Origin: JAJYSO01 sp964451785 | Lineage (GTDB): Bacteria; Bacteroidota; Bacteroidia; Flavobacteriales; Flavobacteriaceae | DNA: 64,000 nt | Assembly (NCBI GenBank): GCA_964451785.1 | Contig: CAYVJG010000003.1 | Location: 1-64,000, forward strand | Reading direction: 5' to 3' | Part shown: one piece after another, positions 34,776 to 43,715 of the stretch | Position numbering within the stretch: position 1 is the stretch's first letter | Layout of the letters: every line of letters begins with the position of its first letter | Program-made: the position numbers and the translations under genes | Notes under the pieces: model-generated | The model's input: only the letters and a program-made list of their open reading frames with translations | The model's database searches: none | What the model was told of the DNA's origin: nothing

Positions 34776-35375
34776 CTATGAGTGTGACTCGTTTTTTTGT
34801 GGAGTTGTCTCTTGAGGTTGAGGTGTTGAAGGTGCTGTGTCGCGGTGCTTGTTGATTTCTTCTAAAACAGAAGGGAGGATTTTTTCACCTAAACTTTTAA
34901 TAGGCTTGTATAAAACCGAAGTCGAAATGGTCTTTTGATCTACTAAAAATCCCTGTATTGAAAACGCAGATAAAAACATTAAGAGTACACTGAGAATGAC
35001 CCCCATTTTTAACAGCCCAAATAATCCGCCCAAAAAGCGATTGAGTAAACCTAAAGCCATGATATTTGCTAATTTGGTGATTAATTTGCCCAGTAGTAAA
35101 ACTGCTAAAACAATGATGATGAAGGTTAGTATAAATGCCGCAATAGTGATAGTTTGTGGTTGCCATGAAAAATAATCCGTTAAAAGATCTATGGCGTAAA
35201 ACGAAAAGTGAATGGCGCCATAAATACCCAAAACTAAAGCTATTAGTGAAGTGATTTCTATGATAAGGCCGCGCATAAACCCGCGTATTAGTCCAAAAGC
35301 TAAGACAATTCCTAAAACAATGTCTAAGGTAGAAATTGAAGAAGCTAAAAACGGCATAGTATGTAAAAACAACAT
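34776..35375 (-). CDS. cvpA: CvpA-family membrane protein
   Basis: The 199-residue product has four membrane helices in the CvpA arrangement, with the conserved N-terminal STLDIVLGIVLAFGLIRGFMRG followed by LIIEITSLIALVLGIYGA. The C-terminus (about 165-199) is polar and Pro/Gln/Thr-rich. CvpA proteins are inner membrane proteins linked to colicin V production and envelope stress; their molecular role is unclear. An ATG six codons downstream (35357) is an alternative start. Confidence 0.88.
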   Translation of the reverse strand: MLFLHTMPFLASSISTLDIVLGIVLAFGLIRGFMRGLIIEITSLIALVLGIYGAIHFSFYAIDLLTDYFSWQPQTITIAAFILTFIIIVLAVLLLGKLITKLANIMALGLLNRFLGGLFGLLKMGVILSVLLMFLSAFSIQGFLVDQKTISTSVLYKPIKSLGEKILPSVLEEINKHRDTAPSTPQPQETTPQKNESHS

Positions 35376-35478
35376 AAGCTAAAACTTAATAATCTATATG
35401 ACTATAGGTGTTAAAAGGGTAAAGATAAATAATAAACTAAAAGCAGCCGATCTGACTTAAAATAATCTGTCAGTTATT

Positions 35479-35486
35479 TACCTTTG
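35479..35486 (+). promoter_or_regulatory. -7 box very close to the start of the 118-aa gene
   Basis: TACCTTTG matches TAnnTTTG and ends only 4 nt before the ATG at 35491, so the transcript would be nearly or fully leaderless. Confidence 0.45.
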
Positions 35487-35490
35487 CACT

Positions 35491-35847
35491 ATGATAGGAG
35501 ACGAAAAATTGAAAGCGCGTTGGAAAACGCTTAACGATAAGTTGGCCAAACAATTTGGTGATGGCGAGAAATTAGAACTCGACGCTATTATATACCTCAT
35601 TGGTGTTCAAGAACTAGGTCAATTAAAGCTGAAATATAAAAAAGACGAAAAGCTTGACTTAATGCATATTGCCATTTGTCGATTGCTAGAGCCTCTGGGC
35701 TACTACGAGTTTGATTATTACGATGATGACGGCTGGCCACATTATAAATTTAACGATAGTTTGCCTGCATTAAAAGCCGGAGAACAAAGTGTAATGATGA
35801 AAGAAGCGGTCGTTAATTATTTCTTAGAGAAAGATTATATCGCTTAA
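35491..35847 (+). CDS. Conserved hypothetical protein
   Basis: A 118-residue soluble protein without signal peptide or membrane helix. Notable segments are DAIIYLIGVQELGQLKLKYK and the acidic aromatic stretch YYEFDYYDDDGWPHYKFND. I do not recognise a named family, though the composition and position before pheS look like a conserved Bacteroidota protein. It ends 42 nt before pheS, which has its own -7 box. The start is set by the ATG just after the -7 box. Confidence 0.78.
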   Translation: MIGDEKLKARWKTLNDKLAKQFGDGEKLELDAIIYLIGVQELGQLKLKYKKDEKLDLMHIAICRLLEPLGYYEFDYYDDDGWPHYKFNDSLPALKAGEQSVMMKEAVVNYFLEKDYIA

Positions 35848-35858
35848 GACATTTTTAT

Positions 35859-35866
35859 TAGATTTG
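35859..35866 (+). promoter_or_regulatory. -7 box of pheS
   Basis: TAGATTTG matches TAnnTTTG, 23 nt before the pheS ATG. Confidence 0.5.
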
Positions 35867-35889
35867 CCACTTAGAAATACAGTAGATTA

Positions 35890-36912
35890 ATGATAGACGA
35901 AATAAAATCGCATATAGCTGAAGTTGATGCATTTAAGGCAGATAAAGCCGAGGTAATTGAAGCTTTCCGAATCAAGTACTTAGGAAAAAAGGGCATATTA
36001 AACGATTTTTTTGCAGCTTTTAAAAGTATTCCAAATGAAGAGAAAAAAGAATTTGGAAAAATGGTTAACACCTTAAAAACAAAGGCACAAGATAAAGTAA
36101 ATACGCTAAAACTGGCTGTTGAATCTCAGCGTGAAGAAGCCGGAATATATGGTGATTTAACCCGTCCGGGACAGAGCTTAGACATTGGAGCACGCCATCC
36201 CATTTCAGTAGTTAAAAATCAAATCATTGAAGTCTTTTCAAATATTGGATTCAATGTGTCAGAGGGACCTGAAATTGAAGATGACTGGCATAACTTTACC
36301 GCTTTAAACTTGCCTGAATATCACCCTGCTCGTGATATGCAAGATACTTTCTTTATTCAAACTAATCCTGAAAAAACCTTGTTGCGCACACATACCTCAG
36401 GAGTGCAGATTCGCCATATGGAAGGCAATAAACCACCGTTTAGAACCATTTCTCCAGGACGTGTTTATCGCAATGAAGATATTTCAGCTCGCTCACATTG
36501 TTTGTTTCATCAAGTTGAAGGCTTATATGTCGATAAAGGCGTTTCATTTGCTGACTTAAAGCAAACTTTACTGTATTTTACAAAACAACTTTTTGGTAAA
36601 TCTAAAATCCGTTTACGCCCGTCTTATTTCCCTTTTACTGAACCTAGCGCTGAAGTTGATATTTATTGGGGACTCAAAACCGAAACCGATTACCGTATTA
36701 CTAAAGGTACAGGTTGGCTTGAAATTATGGGCTGCGGTATGGTTGACCCTAATGTGTTGACTAACTGTAATATTGATCCTGAAGAATATTCTGGTTTTGC
36801 CTTTGGTATGGGAATTGAACGCATAGCAATGCTGCTATATCAAATTGGCGATATCCGTATGTTTTATGAAAATGACGTTCGCTTTTTAGAGCAATTTAAA
36901 TCTGTTATCTAA
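35890..36912 (+). CDS. pheS: Phenylalanine--tRNA ligase alpha subunit
   Basis: The 340-residue product has an N-terminal coiled-coil tRNA-binding region (about 1-85) and a class II catalytic core: FSNIGFNVSEGPEIEDDWHN, TLLRTHTSGVQIR, the motif 2 region RVYRNEDISARSHCLFHQVE, and motif 3 GFAFGMGIERIAML. It pairs with PheT (not in this window) as an alpha2beta2 enzyme that charges tRNA-Phe. The gene is followed by a small protein that may be cotranscribed. Confidence 0.97.
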   Translation: MIDEIKSHIAEVDAFKADKAEVIEAFRIKYLGKKGILNDFFAAFKSIPNEEKKEFGKMVNTLKTKAQDKVNTLKLAVESQREEAGIYGDLTRPGQSLDIGARHPISVVKNQIIEVFSNIGFNVSEGPEIEDDWHNFTALNLPEYHPARDMQDTFFIQTNPEKTLLRTHTSGVQIRHMEGNKPPFRTISPGRVYRNEDISARSHCLFHQVEGLYVDKGVSFADLKQTLLYFTKQLFGKSKIRLRPSYFPFTEPSAEVDIYWGLKTETDYRITKGTGWLEIMGCGMVDPNVLTNCNIDPEEYSGFAFGMGIERIAMLLYQIGDIRMFYENDVRFLEQFKSVI

Positions 36913-36961
36913 ATAGATAGGCGAAACAGTAGCTGAATCAATCAAGTCAAAAAAGAGAGAG

Positions 36962-37357
36962 TTGAAAAAAGATATTGAATTTCCAGAGGTAAAAGATGTT
37001 TATATGGTGGCTGTTTTTGAAGAACATCCCGAATATAAAACTATGGATTGGAATGCCTATATCATTAATGATAAAAAAGAACCTATTGATACGGTGCTCA
37101 TCGTCTCACAAGGTTTTGATAAAACCAAGACAACTTCTGTGATGCGCCATCGCTTAAAAGTGCTACCAGCTAAGTCTTATGCTAAGATTGAGTTTCTAGA
37201 ACAACAACTTTTAAAAGTAGATAATCGCTTTTCAGTGAGTTATTTTTACGGCGGCAAGATGTATCACAAAGATTTTATTTTTAAAAAAGGAAGTTTGCAA
37301 GAACAAGATTGTCAAGGTGTTCCTGTAATGACTAAAAAAGGTGTTTTAGCTGAATGA
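36962..37357 (+). CDS. Small conserved protein downstream of pheS
   Basis: A 131-residue soluble protein; the best start is the TTG at 36962 (KKDIEFPEVKDVYMV follows), preceded by GAGAGA. It resembles small Bacteroidota proteins that databases sometimes label phenylalanyl-tRNA synthetase subunit alpha because of their location, but it has no synthetase motif. Segments of note are NAYIINDKKEPIDTVLIVSQ and RHRLKVLPAKSYAKIEFLEQ. The role is unknown. It is followed by a 28-nt palindromic terminator. Confidence 0.78.
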   Translation: MKKDIEFPEVKDVYMVAVFEEHPEYKTMDWNAYIINDKKEPIDTVLIVSQGFDKTKTTSVMRHRLKVLPAKSYAKIEFLEQQLLKVDNRFSVSYFYGGKMYHKDFIFKKGSLQEQDCQGVPVMTKKGVLAE

Positions 37358-37380
37358 ATCTAGTTAAAGTAATAATTTAC

Positions 37381-37410
37381 AAAAGGCCAAATCCTAGGAT
37401 TTGGCCTTTT
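37381..37410 (+). terminator. Perfect 28-nt palindromic terminator
   Basis: AAAGGCCAAATCCTAGGATTTGGCCTTT is self-complementary over 28 nt (as two 14-nt halves) and ends in a T run, 24 nt after the small gene's stop codon. Confidence 0.8.
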
Positions 37411-37430
37411 TATATCATAACGATTAAGCG

Positions 37431-37456
37431 TTTAGTCTAATTTATCTATGCGGTAT
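37431..37456 (+). repeat. Fragment of the 127-nt element
   Basis: AGTCTAATTTATCTATGCGGTAT matches only the right end of copy A (TGTAATTTATCCATGCGGTAT). The rest of the element is absent. Confidence 0.5.
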
Positions 37457-37524
37457 TACAGTGTGAAATTTTGAGTAGTCGCTAAAAATAATCCTATATT
37501 GCTGAGGATATAAAAACGATAACT

Positions 37525-39084
37525 ATGCGCTTGCTTTCCTTACTGTGTTTTTTGCTATTTAGTTGTTTTACAACGCCATCATTTGCTCAGTTAACAACTG
37601 TACAAATTGACAGTGTTGTCAACAAAACAATGACTACTTTTAATGTGCCCGGAATGGCCGTTGCCGTAGTGAAAGATGGAAAAACAGTTCACCAAAATGC
37701 TTACGGAATACGCTCAGTAAAAACCCAAAAACCGGTTACGCTCAACACCCTTTTTGGAATAGCTTCAAACACTAAAGCTTTCACGACAGCTGCTATAGCA
37801 CAGTTGGTTGATGCTGAAAAACTCAGCTGGGATACAAAAGTAACGGATATCATTCCGGAGTTTAAACTTTATGATCCCTATGTTACCAGCGAGTTTACGG
37901 TGCGCGATTTGGTAACACATCGCAGTGGACTAGGTCTGGGAGCTGGTGATTTGATGATTTTCCCAGCAGCTAATAAAACCTCTTTATCACAATTGATTCA
38001 CAATTTACGCTATTTAAAACCGGTGTCTTCTTTCCGCTCAGAGTTTGCTTATGACAACTTGTTGTATATCGTTGCTGGCGAAATTATAACGCGTGTTTCA
38101 GGTGAAAACTATACGGATTATATCCAAAAGCATTTTTTTGATCCGTTGCAAATGAAACGGGCAACTTTAGATATCGCTGAAATCGAAAAAGATAGAAATC
38201 GAATAGATGGTCACGTGCCGGTTGATGGACAATTGCAAATTGCAAAACCTACTTTTACAAGTGTGGCCCTTCCGGCTGGTGGTATTTACGCATCAATACA
38301 AGCAATGACAAAATGGGTGAAAGTGAGATTAAACAACGGGAGATACGGAAAAGCGCTGCAAGATAGTTTGTTTAGTGCAGCTCAAGCCCATGAAATGTGG
38401 ACGCCTCAAACCTTGATCTCAACAGGGTCAGGAACCTATAACACACATTTTTCAGCCTATGGATTGGGCTGGTTTTTAAAAGATGTAAACGGTTATTTAC
38501 AGGTGTCACATACAGGTGGGCTGATGGGTATTGTGAGTCAGGTGACTTTGCTTCCGGAATTGGATTTAGGTATCGTGGTCTTGACTAATCAGCAATCCGG
38601 AGCTGCCTTTACTGCCATTACTAATACTATTAAAGATGCTTACTTCGGAATTGAAAATAAAAATCGAATAGCTACTTATCACCAAGCTGTGGTAGCGTCC
38701 AAAAAAAGAGCAGATAGCATTTCTGCAGCTGTCACTCAAAACATAGATAAACAATTACAGCAATCAACCAAAAAATGGCAACCTGAACAAATCACAGGAG
38801 TTTATAAAGACCCGTGGTTTGGGAAGGTGAAAATTGAGCAAAATAAAGCCGGACAATTGCGATTTAAAGCTTTGCGCTCACCTGACTTAGTCGGCGATAT
38901 CTACTTTTATAAAGGTACAACTTACGTAGTGCGCTGGGATAATCCAACTTTAAAAGCTAATGCGTTTGTTATTTTTTCAATGAACACGGAGGTCAGGGCT
39001 GACGGATTTACCATGAAAGCTATTTCGCCATTAACTGATTTTAGTTTTGATTTTCAGGATTTGAATTTTACCAAAATTCAATGA
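37525..39084 (+). CDS. Serine hydrolase of the class C beta-lactamase family
   Basis: A 519-residue exported protein: a signal peptide (about 1-21, ending SFAQ), a beta-lactamase/DD-peptidase domain with SxxK (SNTK), the Tyr motif (FAYDNLLYI) and HTGG in the KTG position, then a C-terminal domain (about 400-519) like DUF3471 of such hydrolases. It may act on peptidoglycan peptides, D-amino acid peptides or esters. The sequence does not show whether it confers beta-lactam resistance. It is expressed alone; the next gene has its own -7 box. Confidence 0.9.
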   Translation: MRLLSLLCFLLFSCFTTPSFAQLTTVQIDSVVNKTMTTFNVPGMAVAVVKDGKTVHQNAYGIRSVKTQKPVTLNTLFGIASNTKAFTTAAIAQLVDAEKLSWDTKVTDIIPEFKLYDPYVTSEFTVRDLVTHRSGLGLGAGDLMIFPAANKTSLSQLIHNLRYLKPVSSFRSEFAYDNLLYIVAGEIITRVSGENYTDYIQKHFFDPLQMKRATLDIAEIEKDRNRIDGHVPVDGQLQIAKPTFTSVALPAGGIYASIQAMTKWVKVRLNNGRYGKALQDSLFSAAQAHEMWTPQTLISTGSGTYNTHFSAYGLGWFLKDVNGYLQVSHTGGLMGIVSQVTLLPELDLGIVVLTNQQSGAAFTAITNTIKDAYFGIENKNRIATYHQAVVASKKRADSISAAVTQNIDKQLQQSTKKWQPEQITGVYKDPWFGKVKIEQNKAGQLRFKALRSPDLVGDIYFYKGTTYVVRWDNPTLKANAFVIFSMNTEVRADGFTMKAISPLTDFSFDFQDLNFTKIQ

Positions 39085-39105
39085 TGAAATCCATTTTCTA
39101 CTAAT

Positions 39106-39113
39106 TATATTTG
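39106..39113 (+). promoter_or_regulatory. -7 box of sdaA
   Basis: TATATTTG matches TAnnTTTG, 37 nt before the sdaA ATG. Confidence 0.45.
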
Positions 39114-39150
39114 CCTGTTGGAAATTGATAATTGAAGAAATAAAATTGCT

Positions 39151-40575
39151 ATGGAAAGCATCAGTATATTTGATATGTTGAAGATAGGCGTAGGGCCATC
39201 TAGTTCGCATACTTTAGGTCCTTGGCGCGCTGCCCAACGTTGGGTACAAAAGTTAAAAGACAAAAATAAATTTGACAGCGTCACGCATGTCAAAGTAGAT
39301 TTGTACGGTTCTTTGTCATTGACAGGGAGAGGTCATGCTACAGATATAGCCTCTGTTTTAGGATTGAGCGGTTATGATCCGGTTACCATTCCTGTTGAAA
39401 AAATTAGCGGAGAAATTGATCGCGTCAAAACTGATGGCACTATATTATTAGGTGGTGAAAAGGCGATTCCGTTTGTCATGGATGGCGATATCGTATTCAA
39501 TAAAAGCTTTTTGGAATTTCACGCTAACGGCATGAAATTTACTGCCACTCTCAAAGACGGTAAAAAAACTTCAGATAAATACTATTCAATTGGCGGAGGA
39601 TTTGTCGTTCAAAAAGAACGCAAAAGTGCCAAAAAGAAAGAAGAACTTTTTCAAGAATTCCCGCATCCAGTAGAAACAGGAGCTGAACTGTTGGCGCATT
39701 GTAAAAAACACAACAAAAGTATATCTGAAATCGTTTGGGAAAACGAACAATCCTTACGTTCAGATGAAGCCATAGACAAAGGTATCAAAGCTATTTGGGA
39801 TGTGATGCTAGAATCTATGTATATTGGCTGCCACACTGAAGGTATTTTGCCTGGCGGATTAAAAGTGCGCCGTCGTGCCTATGATGCACATAAAAAATTG
39901 ATAGGTGATTTGCGTTATACTTCAAAAGAAGAATGGATAGATGCGATTCGCCAAACCGATAAAAAATTTAGATCCGTTTTAAAATGGGTAAGCTGTTTTG
40001 CTTTAGCTGTTAATGAGGTAAATGCTTCTTTAGGACGTGTAGTAACCTCTCCTACAAATGGCTCGGCAGGTGTGATACCGGCGGTGTTGATGTACTATCA
40101 AGTCATTGAAAACCACGAGGCTTCTTTTGATGAAATTAAACGATTTTTATTGACTGCTAGTGAAATAGGAAGTATCTTTAAAAAGAACGCTACAATTTCT
40201 GCAGCTATGGGGGGATGTCAAGCAGAAATCGGCGTATCTTCAGCAATGGCGGCAGGAGCGCTAACCGAACTTTCAGGAGGATCACCAGAGCAAGCCTTGA
40301 TGGCTGCAGAAATAGCTATGGAGCACCACTTGGGATTAACTTGCGATCCGATTAGAGGATTAGTGCAAATTCCTTGTATTGAACGCAATACTATGGGCGC
40401 AATCAAAGCTATTAATGCGGCAGAATTAGCCTTAAATGGCGATGTAACCTCAGCACGAGTTACCCTTGATGAGGTGGTGCAAACGATGTGGGAAACCGCT
40501 AAAGATATGAACTCAAAATACAAGGAAACCAGTACAGGTGGATTGGCCGTGCGGGTAAACTTGGCAGATTGTTAA
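39151..40575 (+). CDS. sdaA: L-serine ammonia-lyase (iron-sulfur type, single chain)
   Basis: The 474-residue product fuses the beta (about 1-155; GVGPSSSHTLGPWRAAQRW) and alpha (about 185-474) parts of the [4Fe-4S] serine dehydratase. Candidate cluster cysteines are in SAAMGGCQAEIGVSSAMAAG, in LTCDPIRGLVQIPC, and near SCFALAVNEVNA. The alpha part also has SPTNGSAGVIPAVL. It converts L-serine to pyruvate and ammonia and is oxygen-sensitive. It is followed by a good terminator and then a gene for another hydroxy-amino-acid enzyme. Confidence 0.95.
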   Translation: MESISIFDMLKIGVGPSSSHTLGPWRAAQRWVQKLKDKNKFDSVTHVKVDLYGSLSLTGRGHATDIASVLGLSGYDPVTIPVEKISGEIDRVKTDGTILLGGEKAIPFVMDGDIVFNKSFLEFHANGMKFTATLKDGKKTSDKYYSIGGGFVVQKERKSAKKKEELFQEFPHPVETGAELLAHCKKHNKSISEIVWENEQSLRSDEAIDKGIKAIWDVMLESMYIGCHTEGILPGGLKVRRRAYDAHKKLIGDLRYTSKEEWIDAIRQTDKKFRSVLKWVSCFALAVNEVNASLGRVVTSPTNGSAGVIPAVLMYYQVIENHEASFDEIKRFLLTASEIGSIFKKNATISAAMGGCQAEIGVSSAMAAGALTELSGGSPEQALMAAEIAMEHHLGLTCDPIRGLVQIPCIERNTMGAIKAINAAELALNGDVTSARVTLDEVVQTMWETAKDMNSKYKETSTGGLAVRVNLADC

Positions 40576-40600
40576 CTCGTAAATCTGTAACCTCTTTATA

Positions 40601-40648
40601 AAAACAGGCTTTCAGACTATTTTTGTTCGGAAGCTTGTTTTGTTTTTA
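40601..40648 (+). terminator. sdaA terminator
   Basis: AAAACAGGCTTTC pairs with GGAAGCTTGTTTT (13 bp with two G-T pairs), 26 nt past the sdaA stop codon and followed by TGTTTTT. Confidence 0.75.
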
Positions 40649-40693
40649 CAGAATAGATTAAAGAAAATTCTTGTGTTTACATGAGGCTTGTTA

Positions 40694-40701
40694 TATTTTT
40701 G
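40694..40701 (+). promoter_or_regulatory. -7 box of the threonine aldolase gene
   Basis: TATTTTTG matches TAnnTTTG, 49 nt before the ATG at 40751. Confidence 0.4.
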
Positions 40702-40750
40702 AATGTCATTTCCGTATTAAATATGATAAGTTTTTTAAACGAATTAAACT

Positions 40751-41773
40751 ATGTACAGTTTTCAGAATGATTATGCAGAGGGTGCTCACCCTCAAATCTT
40801 AAAAAGATTATTAGAAACAAATTTAGAGCAAGCTCCCGGATATGGGGAAGATGAATTTTCTAAAAAGGCTAAGCGCGCCATGCAAAAAGCCATGGATAAT
40901 CCTCAGGCTGATATTCATTTTGTTTCAGGTGGGACACAGGCTAATTTGGTGGTGATTGCATCTTTGTTGCAAACGCATGAAGCTGTGATTAGTGCTGAAA
41001 CAGGACATATTTATGATCATGAAACCGGCGCTATAGAGGCTTGTGGACATCGCATTATTCCTGTTAAATCTAGCGATGGTAAGTTGACTCCAGCGCTTGT
41101 TGAAGAAGCCTTAGCAGCTAATGCTATGCGCCCCCATACGGTTAAGCCGCGTTTGGTTTATATTTCTAATTCAACGGAATTGGGAACTATCTATTCAGAG
41201 CGCGAATTGATGTTGTTGTATGATTTCTGCCGCTCAAAAGATTTGTTTTTGTTTATGGATGGGGCGCGTTTAGGTGCTGCATTGACCGCAGAAATAAATG
41301 ATTTAACGCTTTCTAAAGTTTCTTATTTTACTGATGTATTTACTGTTGGAGCTACTAAAAATGGTGGACTTTTAGGAGAGGCTATAGTTTTTGGAAACCC
41401 TAATATTCAACCCGATTTTGATTATATCACTAAGCAAAAAGGAGCTTTAATGGCAAAAGGACGTTTGCTGGGGATTCAATTTTTAGAATTGTTTACAGAT
41501 GAGTTGTATTTTAAATCAGCTCAGCATGCTAATGCTATGGCTAAGCAGCTAAGTGAAGGGATTGCAAAACAAGGTTATCGCTTTTTGACGTCTACTGAGA
41601 GCAATCAGGTATTTCCTATTTTTCCGCGAGAAAAAGTAAACCAATTAAGAGCGCGCTATGATTTTCATGATTGGAAACAAGTTTCAACCGATGAAGTAGC
41701 TGTTCGCCTGGTGTGTTCATGGGCAACTAAAGCTGAAGCTGTGCAAGAATTTCTAATCGATTTACAAGCGTAA
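40751..41773 (+). CDS. Low-specificity L-threonine aldolase family (PLP)
   Basis: A 340-residue fold-type I PLP enzyme of the beta-eliminating lyase/threonine aldolase family. Key motifs are SGGTQANLV (cofactor phosphate), HIYDHETGAIEA (stacking His), FLFMDGARLGAAL (PLP-binding Asp) and TVGATKNGGLLGEAI (Schiff-base Lys). It would cleave threonine or related beta-hydroxy amino acids to glycine and an aldehyde. The location after serine deaminase suggests a shared role in hydroxy-amino-acid breakdown. Confidence 0.9.
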   Translation: MYSFQNDYAEGAHPQILKRLLETNLEQAPGYGEDEFSKKAKRAMQKAMDNPQADIHFVSGGTQANLVVIASLLQTHEAVISAETGHIYDHETGAIEACGHRIIPVKSSDGKLTPALVEEALAANAMRPHTVKPRLVYISNSTELGTIYSERELMLLYDFCRSKDLFLFMDGARLGAALTAEINDLTLSKVSYFTDVFTVGATKNGGLLGEAIVFGNPNIQPDFDYITKQKGALMAKGRLLGIQFLELFTDELYFKSAQHANAMAKQLSEGIAKQGYRFLTSTESNQVFPIFPREKVNQLRARYDFHDWKQVSTDEVAVRLVCSWATKAEAVQEFLIDLQA

Positions 41774-41796
41774 AAAGTATAGATTTTAAAGCAATA

Positions 41797-41833
41797 AAAA
41801 ACCCCTAATTGATTAAAATCAACTAGGGGTTTT
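41797..41833. terminator. Bidirectional terminator
   Basis: AAAACCCCTAATTGAT pairs with ATCAACTAGGGGTTTT (one mismatch) between the convergent threonine aldolase and rng genes. Confidence 0.85.
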
Positions 41834-41842
41834 GTGATGTAT

Positions 41843-43384
41843 TTATGGTATCACATTGCCATCTTTGTCATGGAAATGATATTCGAGATAGGTGTAAGCG
41901 TCTCTTGGTAATATTTTTATCCAGCGTTTGTAGTCAAAAAACCACTTACTTCGCGGAGAAGGTATGCCTTTAGTAAGAAAGGCCGCAATAAAAGGATGAG
42001 TACTTAAACTAATCGTTTTATAATCCTTCTGGATAAGCTTTTGTAAATCGGCTTTGATTTTGTCAATAATGACAATTGGGGCTTCAATTTCACCTTCGCC
42101 ACTTGGATTTACTTCCCGGGTTTTTATTTCAGTAACCGGTCTGACGCGTTGTCGCGTAATTTGTATGAGTCCAAATTTGGTTGGCGGTAAAATTTTGTGT
42201 TTTGCCGGATCATCGCTCATGGCTTCACAGAGGTGGCTAAAGAGGGCTTTGCGGTTGTCTTGTTTTTTCATGTCTATGAAATCGACAACAATAATTCCTC
42301 CCATGTCTCGTAATCTGAGTTGACGAGCTATCTCTGTAGCACTCACAAGGTTGACCTCTAAGGCTGTTTCTTCTTGGCTTTTGGCCTTGTTGCTCCGGTT
42401 ACCACTATTAACGTCTATGACGTGCATAGCTTCGGTGTGGTCAATAACCAAATAGGCTCCTTTGCTCATAGAAACAGTGCGTCCAAATGAGGTTTTGATC
42501 TGACGTTCAATGCGGTATTTTTCAAATATCGGTGTTTTACTGTTGTGATATTTGACGATAGATTCTTTTTCGGGTAATATGCTGGCGATGCGATCTTTGA
42601 TTTGATTGTGAAGTTCTTCATCATCAGTCACAATTGAAGTAAATGTGTCGTTAAACATATCCCGAACAAAAGAGGCTGCCCAATTGAGTTCGCCGAGTAC
42701 TTTAGCAGGCATGTTAGGTTTGGTGCTAATTTTTTTGCACATATTCACCCAACGTCCCATTAAATTTTGAATGTCTTGATCAAGGTCTGCTACTTTCTTA
42801 TTTTCGGCCACGGTGCGTACAATAATTCCGAATCCCTTAGGTCTAATACTAGTTACCAATCGTTTAAGGCGATCTTTTTCGCTGCGATTTTTAATTTTCT
42901 GAGATATTGAAATGCGATCAGAAAAGGGAACGAGTACAACATATCTTCCGGGAAGGGAAATCTCACTGCTCAATCGTGGTCCTTTAGTAGAAATAGGTTC
43001 CTTGACGATTTGTACTAAAATCGATTGATTTGGATTTAAGACGTTAGTAATGCTTCCGTCTTTATCAATTTCGGTTTCAAATTTATGATTTTTTAATTTG
43101 AAATCCTTGAGTTTACCTGCGCTTACACTTTTGATAAATTTTAATAGAGTAGGCACTTGCGGGCCGAGGTCATGGTAATGTAAAAAACCATCTTTTTCAT
43201 ACCCCACATTGACAAAAGTAGCATTAAGGCCAGAGAGTACTTTTCGGGTTTTAGCCAAATATACATCGCCTACAGCATAGTTATTGTCTTTGTTTTCTCT
43301 ATGTAATTCGATAAGTTTTCCATCTTTTAGCAAGGCGAAATCAACTGCATCAGAATTTGATCGTATGATTAATTCTTTGCTCAT
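41843..43384 (-). CDS. rng: Ribonuclease G (RNase E/G family)
   Basis: From the ATG at 43384 the product is 513 residues: an S1 domain (about 35-120; VGDVYLAKTRKVLSGLNATF), then the RNase E/G catalytic core with FGRTVSMSKGAYLVIDHTEA and the Mg-binding VIDVNSGN and VVDFIDMK. It lacks the long C-terminal scaffold of RNase E, so RNase G is the better name; it processes rRNA and mRNA. A start seven codons earlier is possible. Upstream lie a tiny basic protein gene and HU. Confidence 0.94.
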   Translation of the reverse strand: MSKELIIRSNSDAVDFALLKDGKLIELHRENKDNNYAVGDVYLAKTRKVLSGLNATFVNVGYEKDGFLHYHDLGPQVPTLLKFIKSVSAGKLKDFKLKNHKFETEIDKDGSITNVLNPNQSILVQIVKEPISTKGPRLSSEISLPGRYVVLVPFSDRISISQKIKNRSEKDRLKRLVTSIRPKGFGIIVRTVAENKKVADLDQDIQNLMGRWVNMCKKISTKPNMPAKVLGELNWAASFVRDMFNDTFTSIVTDDEELHNQIKDRIASILPEKESIVKYHNSKTPIFEKYRIERQIKTSFGRTVSMSKGAYLVIDHTEAMHVIDVNSGNRSNKAKSQEETALEVNLVSATEIARQLRLRDMGGIIVVDFIDMKKQDNRKALFSHLCEAMSDDPAKHKILPPTKFGLIQITRQRVRPVTEIKTREVNPSGEGEIEAPIVIIDKIKADLQKLIQKDYKTISLSTHPFIAAFLTKGIPSPRSKWFFDYKRWIKILPRDAYTYLEYHFHDKDGNVIP

Positions 43385-43437
43385 GCGTATTAGATTTATA
43401 TCCACGCCTTCGTATAGGAAAGCATAGATGGATTAAA

Positions 43438-43445
43438 CAAATTTA
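43438..43445 (-). promoter_or_regulatory. -7 box of rng
   Basis: On the - strand TAAATTTG matches TAnnTTTG, 53 nt upstream of the ATG at 43384. Confidence 0.4.
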
Positions 43446-43597
43446 TCACAGGTGTGTTGTGAATTTTACCGAAGAAGCTTTTGAGTTTTAAAAGCTTCGA
43501 TGTCAAAGAACATAGAATAGGTCTTTTAGACAACTAGTCACAAATGAAATTAATATTCTATTTGTGACCAGTATATAAAAGAGTTACCGACTAGAAA

Positions 43598-43687
43598 TTA
43601 TTTTTTCTTGTGACGGTTTGCGCGGCTGCGTTTTTTACGTTTATGCGTTGCAATTTTGTGACGTTTTTTCTTTTTACCACTTGGCAT
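43598..43687 (-). CDS. 29-residue very basic protein
   Basis: A short - strand frame from the ATG at 43687 to a TAA encodes 29 residues, about two thirds Lys, Arg or His (begins MPSGKKKKRHKIATHK, ends NRHKKK). I recognise this kind of tiny protein as conserved in Bacteroidota near HU; it resembles the AURKAIP1/COX24-like group of small ribosome-associated proteins. Binding to rRNA is the plausible role but is not shown here. It lies 28 nt downstream of the HU gene, so HU and this gene are probably cotranscribed. Confidence 0.75.
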   Translation of the reverse strand: MPSGKKKKRHKIATHKRKKRSRANRHKKK

Positions 43688-43715
43688 AAGGCATGTATTT
43701 TTAAGGTTTATAAAT

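Noticed and set aside
36962..37357. Phenylalanyl-tRNA synthetase subunit (a label sometimes used for such proteins)
   Set aside because: No synthetase motif; the complete alpha subunit is the gene upstream.
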